This document shows positions 20,446 through 32,045 of a stretch of DNA of 64,000 nt, one piece after another (within the stretch, counting starts at the first letter, position 1; each line of letters opens with the position of its first letter). The translations under genes and the position numbers were made by a program. The stretch spans positions 2,604,001 to 2,668,000 of the forward strand of contig OZ020489.1 of the NCBI GenBank assembly GCA_963971405.1, read 5' to 3'. The notes beneath the pieces are model-generated. The model was not told the DNA's origin, ran no database searches, and saw nothing but the letters and a program-made list of their open reading frames with translations. The DNA comes from Psococerastis gibbosa (Eukaryota > Arthropoda > Insecta > Psocodea > Psocidae).

Positions 20446-20926
20446 TTCTAGGCATTCTAGGCACATGAATAATATACTACGATAGGTACAGCAGGTAAAT
20501 CTACAATATGTGGCCATCCAATCACCTACTCTACATTATGAATACAATAGCGAACTGGAGCGGAACTAGTCATTATATCAACGACTGCTCGCCGCGTATA
20601 GTAACACATGTTTTCTCGTTTGCCGATAATACAAGACTGCAATAGGTACAGACACCAAAGAAGTAAAGACAGTAGAAAGAGTGTAAGCATTTGCTTAGCT
20701 CATAGATTGTAAATTTGACAGGTCACAGGCTTACTTGGCAGCGAAGGCTAATTATTAGAACCTGTACGAGTGAAACCGTACATGCTTTCCTGTTAATTTA
20801 TTAGTAAAATCACGTAGGGCAATGGACAAAGCTGAGACACAATGTAACAGGTGTAAGCGTCACTTAACTTAACTTAACCAAGTTCGAGTACCTTCAACAC
20901 TATGTAACAGGCATAAGCGTGACTTT

Positions 20927-21006
20927 ATGACGCCCCGGTCAGGCGTAGATCGTGGGTTCGAATCCCGCCAAGCCCAGTTTTTTCCATATCCTCTAATTTC
21001 GGTTAA
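20927..21006 (+). repeat. tRNA-like element 3' fragment
   Basis: It starts in the anticodon arm (GACGCCCCGGTCAGGCGTAG, where the stem is perfect) and keeps the T arm, the CAAGCCC acceptor half and the TTTTTTCCATATCCTC tail. The D arm is missing. Confidence 0.65.
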
Positions 21007-21574
21007 TTTTGACTTTACTAACTTCCAGTTCGAGTCCCTTAAACACTGGTTTGTACTGTTTTGACTACGTCTTTCCTACGTTTGCATCGTCCCCACTCCT
21101 AAATGTACTAGATCTAAAAAAACATGAATTCTTTCATAGTAGAAACTTGTAAGAAAAGAAAACACGGTTTGCTATTCCCAAAATCTTGAATGAACAAAAA
21201 CCCATTGAGAAAAGCCACCAAGTTGTATGGGGGATTTCGCGGCATTTTGAATTCTATTCTAATATACATTATTCGAAACATTTTGAGTAAAAATCCCTGG
21301 GTGTATTTGAGCAATATTTGCGTTTGAACCCTCCACGAGAACTACTATATTATACTTTGTGCTGACTTCTGTATAAGCTTTGAATTCTCTGGGCAAACAG
21401 CAAAGCTGCTGACTGAAAATTTGAATAGTTTCCGCGCGCTGTAGAACTTTTAAAATAAATGTAAATGCTGCTGTAACCTGCGGGCTCCTACGAAGAGATA
21501 TTATGCATATTAAAAAATAATTTTGTTTCATAATGAATATCTAAGACTCTCATAACTTCTTGAATTGTACAATT

Positions 21575-21685
21575 ACGAAGACTTTCACGGCCGGAGTTAC
21601 ATGATGAGACATTAGAATCCGTACTGAAAATGTGCTTCCAAGTCTTTCATCAACATCTACGGTAGACATCTTCAGTGGCACTTAT
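21575..21685. mobile_element. Partial palindromic element
   Basis: It starts with GACTTTCACGGCCGGAGTTAC and contains TCATCAACATCTACGG and GACATCTTCAGTGGCAC, then breaks off. The stem-forming word is mutated (GTCTAC/GTTGAT), so this copy has lost its predicted fold. Confidence 0.55.
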
Positions 21686-22035
21686 GACCCAGGCCAATAG
21701 TATTAGTTAGCGGCCCTTCCTTCCACCGCACCGTTAGGGAAAAACAGCTGCCACTGCTAAGCAAGTTACGAAGAAGTGTGTGCCCTATTTCTTTAAGGAT
21801 AGATGTTAGATATAGTGTATGTAGAATTCCTCTTGCTCTCTCAATATACAACTAGGCTTCATTTGGTTGGAATGTATCGTCCAAGAATTTAATAGTCACC
21901 ATGCATTATGAACCAAATATTCAACTGCTGCTTCTTATTCAAAGATTTTTATTTTTATTTATCTTGTTTAATACGTTTTAAAGAACCGTAATCTGATACG
22001 GGACGGGTCGGGTCGGCTTTTTTTTTAAAACTTAT

Positions 22036-22082
22036 AAATAAATAATGACTTTTTGTTCTATTACTAAGACAACCTATACCGA
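22036..22082 (-). mobile_element. tRNA-derived SINE, 3' scrap
   Basis: Only the tail region matches (ATAAATAATGACTTTTTG and TCTATTACTAAGACAACC on the plus strand). Confidence 0.45.
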
Positions 22083-22404
22083 AAGCTGTAGATGACTGAT
22101 GTATCCATTGTATCACGAGGAGTTTTGTAAAGCTGAAAACCAGTGTTTGGTTTGCGAAACTTTTTGGTTGACGGAAAACATGAATGCGTCAAAAAAGCAA
22201 CTTCTTAGCATTCAATGTGTATAGGTATAATACATTGTAGCTATCTTAAACTAAGACGTCATACACTTTTATGAGTTTCGTAGTAAATTGATTAGAAATT
22301 AAAAGTAAGCCTTGCTTTACTTTAATTACAGAGGCTTCCCCGAGCTGACCACTGAGTCAACAAACTGGATTAGATGATGAAATATAGTGATGGGCTCTGA
22401 TGAA

Positions 22405-22423
22405 CAGACAGATATACAGACAA

Positions 22424-22454
<31 letters not shown>

Positions 22455-22456
22455 TT
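22405..22456. repeat. (CAGA)n microsatellite
   Basis: An AGACAAACAGACAAAC stretch grades into pure CAGA units. Its flank ACATTTAGTAAACAAAACTG resembles the inside of the (CTGT)n element family, so this may be a very diverged copy. Confidence 0.75.
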
Positions 22457-23311
22457 TAGTAAACAAAACTGTTTTTTGCTTTTTGGGCCCTAGAAACGTG
22501 TAAATTTATTGAGACCATTATAAGTTGCTGAAGTAGTGTTAACAGTACCACAAATTGCTTGAACTTCAGGTTTCTGCGAGTCCATAGGCTTACCAATGTC
22601 AATTGTAAATAAGCATGCCAATGGCGCCCAGGCACATTAGTCTGCAGTCACATTTTACCAGATCCCAAACCATTGACATTATTATTATTATATATTATAA
22701 ATTGATCCAGTACAATACATTATATTGATACAATAAAATTATTTTATATTATATTAATTCCCCCTCCGTAAGAGCCAATAATATTTTCTGTCTGGTATTT
22801 GTCATTGTATCAGACGAACAGCCTACAGCAGGACCAAAATTTCAAATTTCGCAATAGATGGAATAGATGGAGGCAGTAGTATCAGTCAAATTCCACATTC
22901 CGTAAGTGTGCAGACGTATGCACGATGGTGCTAATGCCTGAACTTCGTCAATATTTCCCGCAACTAACAAGCAGCTTGTGTGTCCACAAGCTATGTCAAA
23001 GTGATAATAATTATCTTTTTGTCACCCCTAATTGCAAAATAGTCAGTAACAGAGCTCTGATATTGTGTATTGTGACAGTCAGGTATGCAGTTTTGTGGAA
23101 TTACCTATTAAATTTTCATCAGCGTTAATGGCATAGCATAGAGCGTCACGTCATTTCAAAATTACCACATGTTCCCGGAAAACGTCAAACTGTCCTGAAT
23201 ACAATATACAATAATGCTACATATTATACTGTTGCAAATATGGCGATCACATTAAAAATACACCAATGTACAGTATCCTCTAAAATGGGATTGGCGTGGC
23301 AAGTTCCTTTA

Positions 23312-23702
23312 GGCGGGGATTCCACCGACCGGCTAGGGCTAAATACAAAAACGGTGACGTGGTAGCAGACATTCAAGACTTAGGCGGGGTTTCCACCGAC
23401 CTCGCATTGCAGAATGCAAATGACATTGACGGAAATGTTTGTTTTCCTCTATGCCATAGTTAAAGTTGATCAATGATCATACAGCAAAATCACAAACAAA
23501 CTAAAATTAAAAAATGGCGTCATGGGATATGTTAAGTACAAACATTTTAATAGATTTCTATAAAAAGAAAAATTCTAATTTCTGTCAATGTCATTTGCAT
23601 TCTGCAATGCGAGGTTGGTGGAAACCCCGCCTTAGTCTTGAATGTCTGCTACCACGTCACCGTTTTTGTATTTAGCCTTAGCCGGTCGGTGGAATCCCCG
23701 CC
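23312..23702. mobile_element. PIF/Harbinger-like MITE with TTA duplication (copy 1), self-nested
   Basis: TTA flanks both ends. The outer terminal repeat is GGCGGGGATTCCACCGACCGG. Inside, at 23383-23631, lies a second element with homologous ends GGCGGGGTTTCCACCGACCTC, itself flanked by TTA, set in the loop between CAAGAC and GTCTTG. A 3-bp TWA duplication suits PIF/Harbinger. No transposase frame. Confidence 0.78.
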
Positions 23703-23872
23703 TTACCCCAGCTACATTATACTAATAAAATTCCATTTCTTCAACTGACAACAGTCCTAAAAACATTGAGAGTCTAGGCAAGAAGACTGGTAGAGTCCTC
23801 CCTTTACTACTTCTCTACTTGGCATGTTGTGGTCAGTAACATGCCCGCCAGCCACGTTTTTATCCTATCAGT

Positions 23873-24300
23873 GAAAGTAAAGTACCCGAAAGGTTGTTGG
23901 TTCGAGTCCCACACATTTTCTAGCCATGCTTCGGAGGGTATGTAAAGCTGGCGGTCCCGGGCTTTCCTAGTTGAGTGTAAGAGAGGGCTTCATAGCCCTA
24001 ACTCCGCTAGATTGGCTTAGTAAAAGAACCAAAAAAAGTGAAGAACTAGTAGAATCCAGGCTGATGGGCCGAGGTCGAAATGAAAGCGAGTCGCTGCTGA
24101 GCCTCCGAGATACAATCTTAGAAGTCTAAGCAGTTCCACTGAAGATGTCGACCGCAGATGTTGGCGAAACGTTTGTAAGTTCGCTTTCACTTCGACCACG
24201 GCCCATCAGCCCGGATTTTACTAGTTCTTCATTCGACTCCGGCCGTGAAAGCCTTTGCTGTTACAACAAAAAAGTCCTTATTTATTTATTTATTTATTTA
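23873..24300 (+). mobile_element. tRNA-derived SINE, copy 2, interrupted by a palindromic element
   Basis: The SINE reads from the B box (GGTTCGAGTCCCACAC) to TTGGCTTAGTAAAAGAACC. It is broken at 24039 and resumes at 24265 with AAAAAAGTCCTTATTTATT. The insert is the element at 24040-24264. Confidence 0.75.
24040..24264. mobile_element. Palindromic element inserted within a SINE (copy 2)
   Basis: It has the same start (GAAGAACTAGTAGAATCC) and end (CTCCGGCCGTGAAAGCC) as the copy at 3623. It interrupts a tRNA-derived SINE: the SINE body stops at 24039 and its GTCCTTATTTATT tail resumes at 24274. The flanks AACCAAAAAAAGT and AACAAAAAAGT form an 11-13 bp target duplication. No coding capacity. 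Confidence 0.78.
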
Positions 24301-24579
24301 TTTATTATGGTTGTCGTCCATTTTTCCTGTTATGTCGTGTCTCGAACCTCCATCATCTGTTTCATGGTCAACATCTCTGCCAACTGTTGAACATTTCCGG
24401 ACCATTCAAAACGAAAAAACTTAAAAGAAAATATGAAATTTGTCATTTGCTTGCAAAGGAGGGCTTTTTTTAATGAGGTTCTATCGTTTTCCGGTAGATG
24501 GCATGTTCAAAAGCAAACGTGGGAAGAGGCGTTTGCAAAAGACATTGTAATATTGTTTTTAACAACCTATGCCTACTTA

Positions 24580-24760
24580 TTGTAGTCCATTGGTCCCTTG
24601 TCCAATGCCAATGACCCCATGGATTTCGGACATTATTCATATTGTTTCCGTAAGAATTTTGGGACATTGGCAAACTGGTATACGTCTTTGATGTCAACCT
24701 CCACTGGCTACAAGCGATAATGGACAACCCGTGACAAACTTACCATTGGCGCAGTGTAAC
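24580..24760 (-). repeat. Dispersed repeat (TTGCCAATG family), best inverted copy
   Basis: On the minus strand it reads TTGTCCATTATCGCTTGTAG, GGTTGACATCAAAGACG, CAGTTTGCCAATGTCCC and GGAAACAATATGAATAATG. It is longer than the copy at 3283. Confidence 0.5.
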
Positions 24761-25089
24761 AGGTGGAATTATGATTTAACCCAGTACAGACACTAGTCAT
24801 GGGACAAGTAAGGTTGGAGAAAGGTTTCATAAGGAGGCAAGTACAATTTTTTGCAGAAAAAGACAAAGTATTGCTTATACAAAAATGGACGACAGAAAAT
24901 ATATGTAAACACGGCCATAGTTACATACTACTTTCCCATTCGCACAGCAATCAACCTCATTGGAATTCGGATGACTTAGAGTATGGTTTGTTTTCAAGCC
25001 AAACCAAGCCTTTGTGTCCATCACTTAAGTCTTAGGGAAAGCTTTCTATCCACTGTCACTTAGGTCTTAAGTAACTACCTGAATAGGTC

Positions 25090-25275
25090 TTCTTCTTCTT
25101 CTGGCTCTACAGCCCTTGGTGATCTTTGCTCTGCTCACACAACACTCCTCCAGTCATCTCGGTTTAGTACAACGTTCCACCAACTACGGACTTCCAACTC
25201 ACGAAGGTCAGTTTCAAACTCATTCTTCCAGCGTTTTCGAGGACGTCCCGCCAGTCGTCTTCCTGGCATGCTTTC
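25090..25275 (-). pseudogene. LINE reverse transcriptase C-terminus with (GAA)n tail
   Basis: The minus strand encodes YKESMPGRRLAGRPRKRWK, NEFETDLRELEVRSWWNVV and LNRDDWRSVV, then stop. GRPRKRW followed by a tryptophan-rich end is characteristic of RTE/Jockey-like elements. The 3' end is GCCAGAAGAAGAAGAAG. The rest of the element is missing. Confidence 0.8.
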
Positions 25276-25534
25276 TTTGTACCCGAATAGGCCCATTTGA
25301 CCATTTTATATACAACTTTTTATTATGCACATATAGGCTATATAATATGTAAAAATAAATATATCCATTAATTTATTTTACTAGTTTTCCGTTCGTGCTT
25401 GACTGAGGGCATAATACCTACTTTAGGCACTAGTAAGTGGGCTATTTTTGGTTTGGAGATGGTGGTTGTACCAGAGCATATTTTACGAATTTTTCACTGA
25501 GTGGCAATCCGAACTTTCATAACAGTATAATTAG

Positions 25535-25825
25535 GCTTAGTAGTAGTGTTCGTCGGGTTAATAACGACTTAGGCCTCATATTTGGGCCCATAGAGCGACT
25601 CCGACTTGACTGTCCTATGCCAGCCCATAGGACAGTGGACCTCCTGATTATAGTGGATTCCGAACCACTTGGGAAACACAGTGAAAAGTCACACGATTAG
25701 TTCGGAGGTGACCAGGACAAGTCCTACCGTGTTTCCCTACCGGCACTGTGCACACGACCAAGCTATCTGCAGCTTTGAACCTGCTCTGGTCCGCTGGATT
25801 CAACTTGGTATGGCGGCCAGCTATA
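25535..25825 (-). mobile_element. SINE-like repeat (CTA-tail family), copy 2
   Basis: The minus strand reads the same start, core and a longer 3' part (GACAGTCAAGTCGGAGTCGC and GGGCCCAAATATGAGGCC) before an AGTAGTAG-type tail. The longer 3' part is shared with 41777-42064. Confidence 0.7.
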
Positions 25826-26689
25826 ACTAGGCGTAGCCACATACAGGAGAAGATTACAAACAGTTTTCAAAAAAAAAAATTAATTAACAGTGTACATCCC
25901 GCAGGAAATAGGTACCCCAAAATCCATTGTTTTTACATATTTCTTATTTTTTATGTAATTACCAAAGCAAGATATTAAAGATCTCATTTAAGTTGTATAA
26001 GACTACTTCATGCATCATTGCATTGCAGGGGTACTATACCTGTTTCCCAAAATGAGATTCCTAATATTTTCCAATCAATAAGTGCAACATTCATTTATAC
26101 TATATATAGTTATGACGTCACTATAGCATCAACCCTACACGGTGGCAGTGTAAATATGTGAAGGGTTGTTATCTAGCCAGAAGGCAGTTTGTTTGGAGTA
26201 TAAGATTAGTTAGGTCGAGTGGTTTATAAACACAGATAAACAGGCTTGTATGACATCCATTATGTTGTTTGAGTCATCCATATTACTGCGCGTCGGCATT
26301 TTATCGGAATTTGATAAAAGAAAATAATCTGTTGCATATCCGGGAATAGATGATTTCTCCTTCTTATTCCAATTCTATTTCTCTGATAATCTGGGATTAT
26401 TCAAAGTCAGTGCAATGACCATTTCTCTTCTTTTAGGGTGTTTTAACGTTTTAACAGCCCAAATGCACTTAAGAAAAAATTAGAGCCCCCCCCCCACCAC
26501 GCGTTTTATTTACCAAGTCGATTTTCACAGGAAATATCAATGATAGAACCGTCAAATAAATCCATTAAATTAGCAGATATGCTACTCTACTTTTCGATAA
26601 ATCACATGTGGCTGATATTTTTGACAGCTCTAAGATTGATATTTTATGGGATATTTGATTTTTATATACTCGCACTTATAACCCCCCCC

Positions 26690-26760
26690 CCCCCCCCGCT
26701 TACTTCTTTAGCCTTGTAAATAAATAAATAAATAAATAAATAAATATATTTCTGTTAAAT
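26690..26760. repeat. Poly-C run and (AAAT)n microsatellite
   Basis: A run of about 17 C at 26681-26697 is followed by AAATAAATAAAT repeats at 26717-26745. The neighbouring 26500-26640 stretch resembles 8510-8620 (TAAATTAGCAKAWATGCT), suggesting a diverged shared repeat. Confidence 0.6.
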
Positions 26761-27689
26761 ACAAAATTACTATACAAGTAATCAGGCGCTATGGGGGTTA
26801 TAGCCCCCCCCCCTTAAGTTCTGATTTTACACTAGATAAAACTGTATTTTAACTATGCATCTATAAAATTCATTACCTCATTACCTCTACTACCAATCAA
26901 CAGATAAAAATCATAATACCTACTGCTGTAAATTTTGAGTTTCAAAAATTTTGCGACAATTGAACTAACGTAACGTAACCTAATTCATTAATTATATTCA
27001 GAGGCAGACGACCGGCACTGCGGGCAATTGCCCCCCCCCCCCTCCCCTTTGGATGGCAATTATATTCTTCACCTCTAAAATCCATGTTACTGCACTCAAA
27101 ATGCGTAAAACCCCACTGACAAGTGTCTCCCCCTTTTATGAGATCTGGGATCGCCTCTAATTATATTGGCAATTTTTTGCAATCCCTCTTTTTTATTCGT
27201 ATTTAATCTTAGCCCCCTCCTTGGAGTTTTCTGAGGTGGGCGAAACCATGCAGTATAGGATCCAGTCGCTCGCACTTGGCTGTGCGTGGCGCTGGCCTTA
27301 CAAGGTTTCCCCGTTACCTCGTCTTGTAGGTGTAGGATGTTGATGTTTAGATGTTTAGCCTTAGCATCTAACCCTTTTGTGGTTTCGCTTTTTTAACAAG
27401 GTTCTTACAAGGTATACGGCCATTTTTTTAAATTATTATATTATAATATTCCAACTGCAATAACAATTTAATACTATGGTAGTACATATACCGCACGGCG
27501 GTTTGGCATGTTGGTTACCTATCTAAACAAATAAAAACATATAAAATGCGTCCAGTATCAAATGTTAAAATGCTAAAATAAAAACAAAAACACACAATGT
27601 AGATAAGACTTTTAAATCGGAGGGGGGGGGGGTCGCAGGGGGAATTGAAACTTATAAGAAAGCATGTAGTAAGTGGTTAATCAATTCTT

Positions 27690-27905
27690 AACTTGTGTTC
27701 GCAACCATTTGTCTAAATCTTTTTTGAATATTGCCAAATTTTTTGCTGTTTTAATTTCTAGGGGAAGTTTGTTGTAAAAATGTAATCCAGTCAATTCTGT
27801 TTGTCTCTGTATTAAATTAGGTCTGACCTGTACTAGTGGTTGTGTTTGTATGTATCGAGTGGTATGGTTCGTTGTGATTTACTGTTTCCTTCGATTTTTT
27901 ATTTT
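27690..27905 (-). pseudogene. LINE C-terminal remnant (minus strand)
   Basis: The minus strand encodes QTELTGLHFYNKLPLEIKT then AKNLAIFKKDLDKWLRTQ. The pattern FYNKLPxEIK..xxxxFKxxLKxxL is the common C-terminus of CR1/Jockey-like and R1-like LINE proteins. Upstream coding sequence is lost. Confidence 0.72.
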
Positions 27906-27956
27906 TGTATAGGCCTATCTGCAGAATAGATTCTTTCACATGGAGACTTATGCTTA

Positions 27957-28292
27957 TGGTGCCCATTCCATTGACTGGCTAGGGCTATTTCGAACAATGG
28001 TGACGTGGTAGCAGACATTCAAGACTTAGGTGGCGTTTCCACCGATCTCGCATTGCAGAATTGACGGAAACGTTTATTTTCCTCTACGCCATAGTTAAAA
28101 TTGATCAGTGATCATACAGTAAAAGGTACAAACATTTTAATAGATTTCTATAAAAAGGAAAATTCTAATTTCCGTCAATGTCATTTGCATTCTGCAATGC
28201 GAGATCGGTGGAAACGCAACCTAAGTCTTGAATGTCTGCTACCACGTCACTGTTTTTGGAAATAGCCCTAGCCGGTCAATGGAATGGGCGCC
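27957..28292. mobile_element. PIF/Harbinger-like MITE (copy 2)
   Basis: TTA lies at 27954-27956 and 28293-28295. The outer end reads TGGTGCCCATTCCATTGAC, with the mirrored GTCAATGGAATGGGCGCC. The inner element again starts after CAAGACTTA. About 50 bases of the core present in the other copies are missing. Confidence 0.75.
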
Positions 28293-28877
28293 TTAGGCTT
28301 ATAACTGCATATACTAATACAAAGTCAATTACTATATTTTGGCAACCAAAAATTATATCTCGAGCACTCGAACACTAATGGCCGGCAGAGATTCATTGTC
28401 ATTGGAATCGGCAGACTGTACAGTAATACATGCTTATCGCAATAACTGAAATATTTCGAATGTACCCTAAACATGGTTCCCATCATTGCTCAAAAAGTAT
28501 CCATAAGTAATACTGCTCGCCACCGCCATATGCCAGTGAATGGCTGTGCCAACCAGTACCGTATTCTTATAGTACGTAATGCACGAAATACGTTTGTTAG
28601 CATACATTTCAAGCGATTGTGGGACCTAGCCCGAGTAGGCCATTACTGTGGGTTGAACTCCCTTACTTCAAACTCCTCAGCATTTATAATCGGTTAAACT
28701 AAACTCCCTATACGAAATAACCCGATTTCTCAACCGAAAAGTCACATTCCTACATTTTTAATCCAGTTTAAATAGTTTCCAATTATTCTTCACCAGAAAA
28801 ATATAATAAACCCTAAAAAAAATTGGAGCACCAGCACGAAACCAGCACAGAGCCCGCCATCTTAAACAAGCAACAGC

Positions 28878-28998
28878 AAAAACTACCCCCTCAACGCAGC
28901 ATGGGGAGTTTACACTGCTGAATTCCATAACGCGGCCGCTCAGCGTTAGTAGAAGGGGTTGCTTCGGGCTTTCTCAACGAGGGGGTAGTTTTTTAGGG
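28878..28998. repeat. Short inverted repeat
   Basis: AAAAACTACCCCCTCAACG at the left is mirrored by ACGAGGGGGTAGTTTTTT at the right around about 85 bases. It may be a small MITE; no target duplication is evident. Confidence 0.5.
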
Positions 28999-29344
28999 CT
29001 TATGGTGGTGTGAAGACATGGTATGGCGCCTATATATTTAATTCTTGTTGGGGTCTCGTCCGCAGAAACAGGTGGTTTCTTGAATAGGCAGTACCGGAGT
29101 TTTGGTTACAATAATTGTTGTTCTAAACCGCGACTACAACAATGATTTTCATCATACTGTTGAGCACTACAGCGGTTTTCGCACCGACTTTCTCACTTCC
29201 AGCACGAGTGAGTATTTTATTTTTTTAAATCAATCAAAAAATGTAATGAACGAAATAATTTATGTCTTTCAACATTTGTGGGACGCATGTGTCCCATAGC
29301 AGCGCAGTTTGAAGTTTGATTTTTTTTTTTTAAGTTAACTGCAT

Positions 29345-29735
29345 ACTAACAATTTAATGCCAACGGCCTTACCATGTTGAGTCCATTAGAACAGAGCATG
29401 TTTCAAACTGCGGTAAACATAGTAGTGTGCACAGCGTTAGCAGGGGAACCTGGTGGGACATGATAACGCGCTTATGCAGTATACGTGCGTGTCGAGTCCT
29501 GGTCACCTCCGATTTAATCGTGTGGCTTTACCATGTTCCCCAAGTTGTTTGGAATCCACTATAATCAGGAGGTCTACCCTGTCAGTCAACTCCCATTTCC
29601 CCGAGGTGAGAGAGTTTTCCCTTATTAGGGTGCCTCAAGTTAATAAACAGACTCACTCCCCCCGCCAGGCTGACAGGGTTGCTTAAGCAGAAATGCTGAA
29701 AGCAGGCGTTAGAAACAACAACAACAACAACAATT
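29345..29735 (+). mobile_element. SINE-like repeat (CAA-tail family), copy 1
   Basis: It shares AGTKGTTYGGAATCCACTAT and AATCAGGAGGTC with the CTA-tail family but has a different 3' part: CTGTCAGTCAACTCCC, AACAGACTCACTC, GCTGACAGGGTTGCTT and (CAA)n. Copies at 31688, 35123 and 56990 are all on the plus strand. Confidence 0.7.
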
Positions 29736-29900
29736 TAATGACTGTATCCATTTGAACTCTTGAGTCGCCTCGATGTGTAAATTAATACTTGTGCTGAGTT
29801 ACGACATGTCTCCAATCGCATGGAGATAAAACGATGAATGATGATGAGAGCATGACACTCGCACAAATACAAGCACGATATCACCTTGTCGATTTTAACG
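29736..29900 (-). mobile_element. tRNA-related SINE, copy 3
   Basis: The minus strand has AAGGTGATATCGTGC, CATGTCGTAACTCAGCAC and GAGGCGACTCAAGAG. It directly follows the (CAA)n tail of the repeat at 29345. Confidence 0.5.
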
Positions 29901-30360
29901 AGATAAAACGAGTACAGGCTCGTATTTTGAGTTGTAGGAGCGAATCTGTCTATTTTAATCTATTTTGAACTATAATGGGGCATTGGGTTACTGGTGACCC
30001 TTCCCGTCACGGGAGTGAAAGGAAGAGGAATGAAAAATTGTTTCAAGTCCAACCAAGCCCTTATTTTAGGGCCTTTCCGACGATCCCGCCACTAAGTTTA
30101 AGGGCAGCGTATCTAAATATAAGCTTTTGAGAGAACGTGGCCTTCAGTGAAACCGATCACAGTTATGCATTCGAATTAATTTGCATAGAAAACGATAGAG
30201 GGACGGCCACATATTCTGCATTAAAAAGGAAGAGGAGCAATTCTTCTACCTACCTCTCAATGATAGTTCTACAATATTTCCAGTGAATTTTTTTTTTTTT
30301 TTTTTTAATTGGATACCGCTGCTCGCTGTCTCATAAATATCCAGTAATAATTGCTTTAGG

Positions 30361-30460
30361 ATGGCCTACTGCATAGGTTAATTGTAAGAGTGGGCCGGAA
30401 GGCCCAAAATTTGCCTACATGGAAAATAAAGACAATTTTCTTTCTTTCTCTCTTCTTACA
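30361..30460 (+). repeat. LINE 3' end (GGCCCRAAAGGCCC ... AATAAAGACAATTTTC)
   Basis: ATTGTAAGAGTGGGCCGG, AAGGCCCAAAATTTGCC and ACATGGAAAATAAAGAC precede a CTTT-rich tail. The same words occur at 37590-37665, and the tail alone at 4565 and 6535. It is a shared 3' end of a LINE or its SINE. Confidence 0.5.
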
Positions 30461-30743
30461 ATATTTAAACAAAAACACAGCCTAGTTATCTATAGTAAAA
30501 CTGGGCCTTGTCTACTCTGCGTGAAAGATTCCTCCAATTCTGAAGTCGGTTATTGTAAATAAAACAATATTGTGATACTTATATACATTTGGCCATACAT
30601 TTGGCATATAACTTATAAGGCTCCTACGTTACGGTACCAATGAAGTCCGACAAAGCATCTAGTACGTTCCATGTCCGATATTACGAGCATTCTGGTCGAA
30701 CCCTCCACTACTATCGTCCAGTCCTTTTTGTATGTCTTTAGGC

Positions 30744-31079
30744 CAGGGGACCCCAAACTGTGGCTCATGGACCACCGGTGGTCCACAGTCATATATCAGG
30801 TGGTCCACGGACCACAGTAAGAAATAAGAAAATAAAACAGCTGAGTTTATTATTGGAAATTTTAAGTAAATTACAGTATGTCTTAGCACTGAACTATAAA
30901 ATCCAACCGATACCAGTCCTAAACATTTAATGAAATATTAGCACGTAGCCTAATTGTGCCCACAAACTACTTGATCTTGGTCCTATAATTTGACGATTTT
31001 TCCGTCACAGCCATGGTGGTCCACGGAAAATCATAAAATAATCTAGTGGTCCACGGACAATAAAGTTTGGCAACCCCTG
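30744..31079. mobile_element. hAT-like MITE (CAGGGGNNNCCAAACT ends)
   Basis: The ends read CAGGGGACCCCAAACT and, reverse complemented, CAGGGGTTGCCAAACT. The flanks CTTTAGGC and CTTTAGAC match at 7 of 8 positions. The body contains repeated TGGTCCACGGACCA-like words near both ends. At 336 bases it has no transposase. These ends are widespread in animal hAT families. Confidence 0.85.
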
Positions 31080-31687
31080 CTTTAGACACTTACTTTTATT
31101 AGACATTTTCTATGAGGAGAATGTCATGCAAAAGGCAATTTGCCACAAAAAAATAAATTTTGAGTTACATCACTGAAATCATCGCATTGAATGTTACAAA
31201 AAAATTGTAATAAAAACTCTAGTGTGATTCCTATATCAACAAAGAATATTGATTTAAATATTATATCCCACAATGAAGAAGCATTTAGATTTTGGATGTT
31301 TTTTGCCACCCCTGTATTTGATGTTTCAAGAAACAAATCACCTTTGGATACATGCTCCTCAAATTGTATGTAACACATATTGTTTAGTCTAGGATACAAA
31401 TAACCAAATATGTACTACTTATTAGGAATTAAAGCCTACAAATTTATTTAATCTGTAGTCGAAATAACCACGCACAGCCAAGTGTGAGCGACTGGATCCA
31501 ATACTAGAATTATTCGCATATCTTAGAATCCTCCCGAAAGAACTGAGAGTGGCGAGAAATGCTATTAATTTCCCTAAATTACTTAGAGACCGTCTCTTAG
31601 TTAAAACTCTCTACACTGTCATTGAGGCACTTGCACAATGACATTGGCAGAAGTACCTGATTTTGATGATATTTTGACAAGTTTACT

Positions 31688-32045
31688 TTATGCCAACAGC
31701 CTTACCATGTTGAATCCATTAGAGCAGGGAATGTTTCAAACTGCGGCAAACTTGGTAGTGTACACAGCGTTGGCAGGGGAACATGGTGGGACATGCTGAC
31801 GCACTGAGACTATATACCAGTCAGTCTACGTGCGTGTCGAGTCTTGGTCACCTTCGATTTAATCGTGTGACTTTACCATGTTCCCCAAGTGGTTCGGAAT
31901 CCACTATATCAGGAGGTCCACCCTGTCAGTCAACTCCCCTCTCCCCGAGGTGAAAGAGTCTGTCCTTAGGGTGCCTCAAGTTAACAAACAGACTCACCCC
32001 CCCCCCCCCCGCCAGGCTGACTGGGTTGAACAAGAACAACAAACA
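31688..32045 (+). mobile_element. SINE-like repeat (CAA-tail family), copy 2
   Basis: It has the same order of words as the copy at 29345, with a 14-base C run after AACAGACTCA and a tail reduced to AACAAGAACAACAAACAC. Confidence 0.7.
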
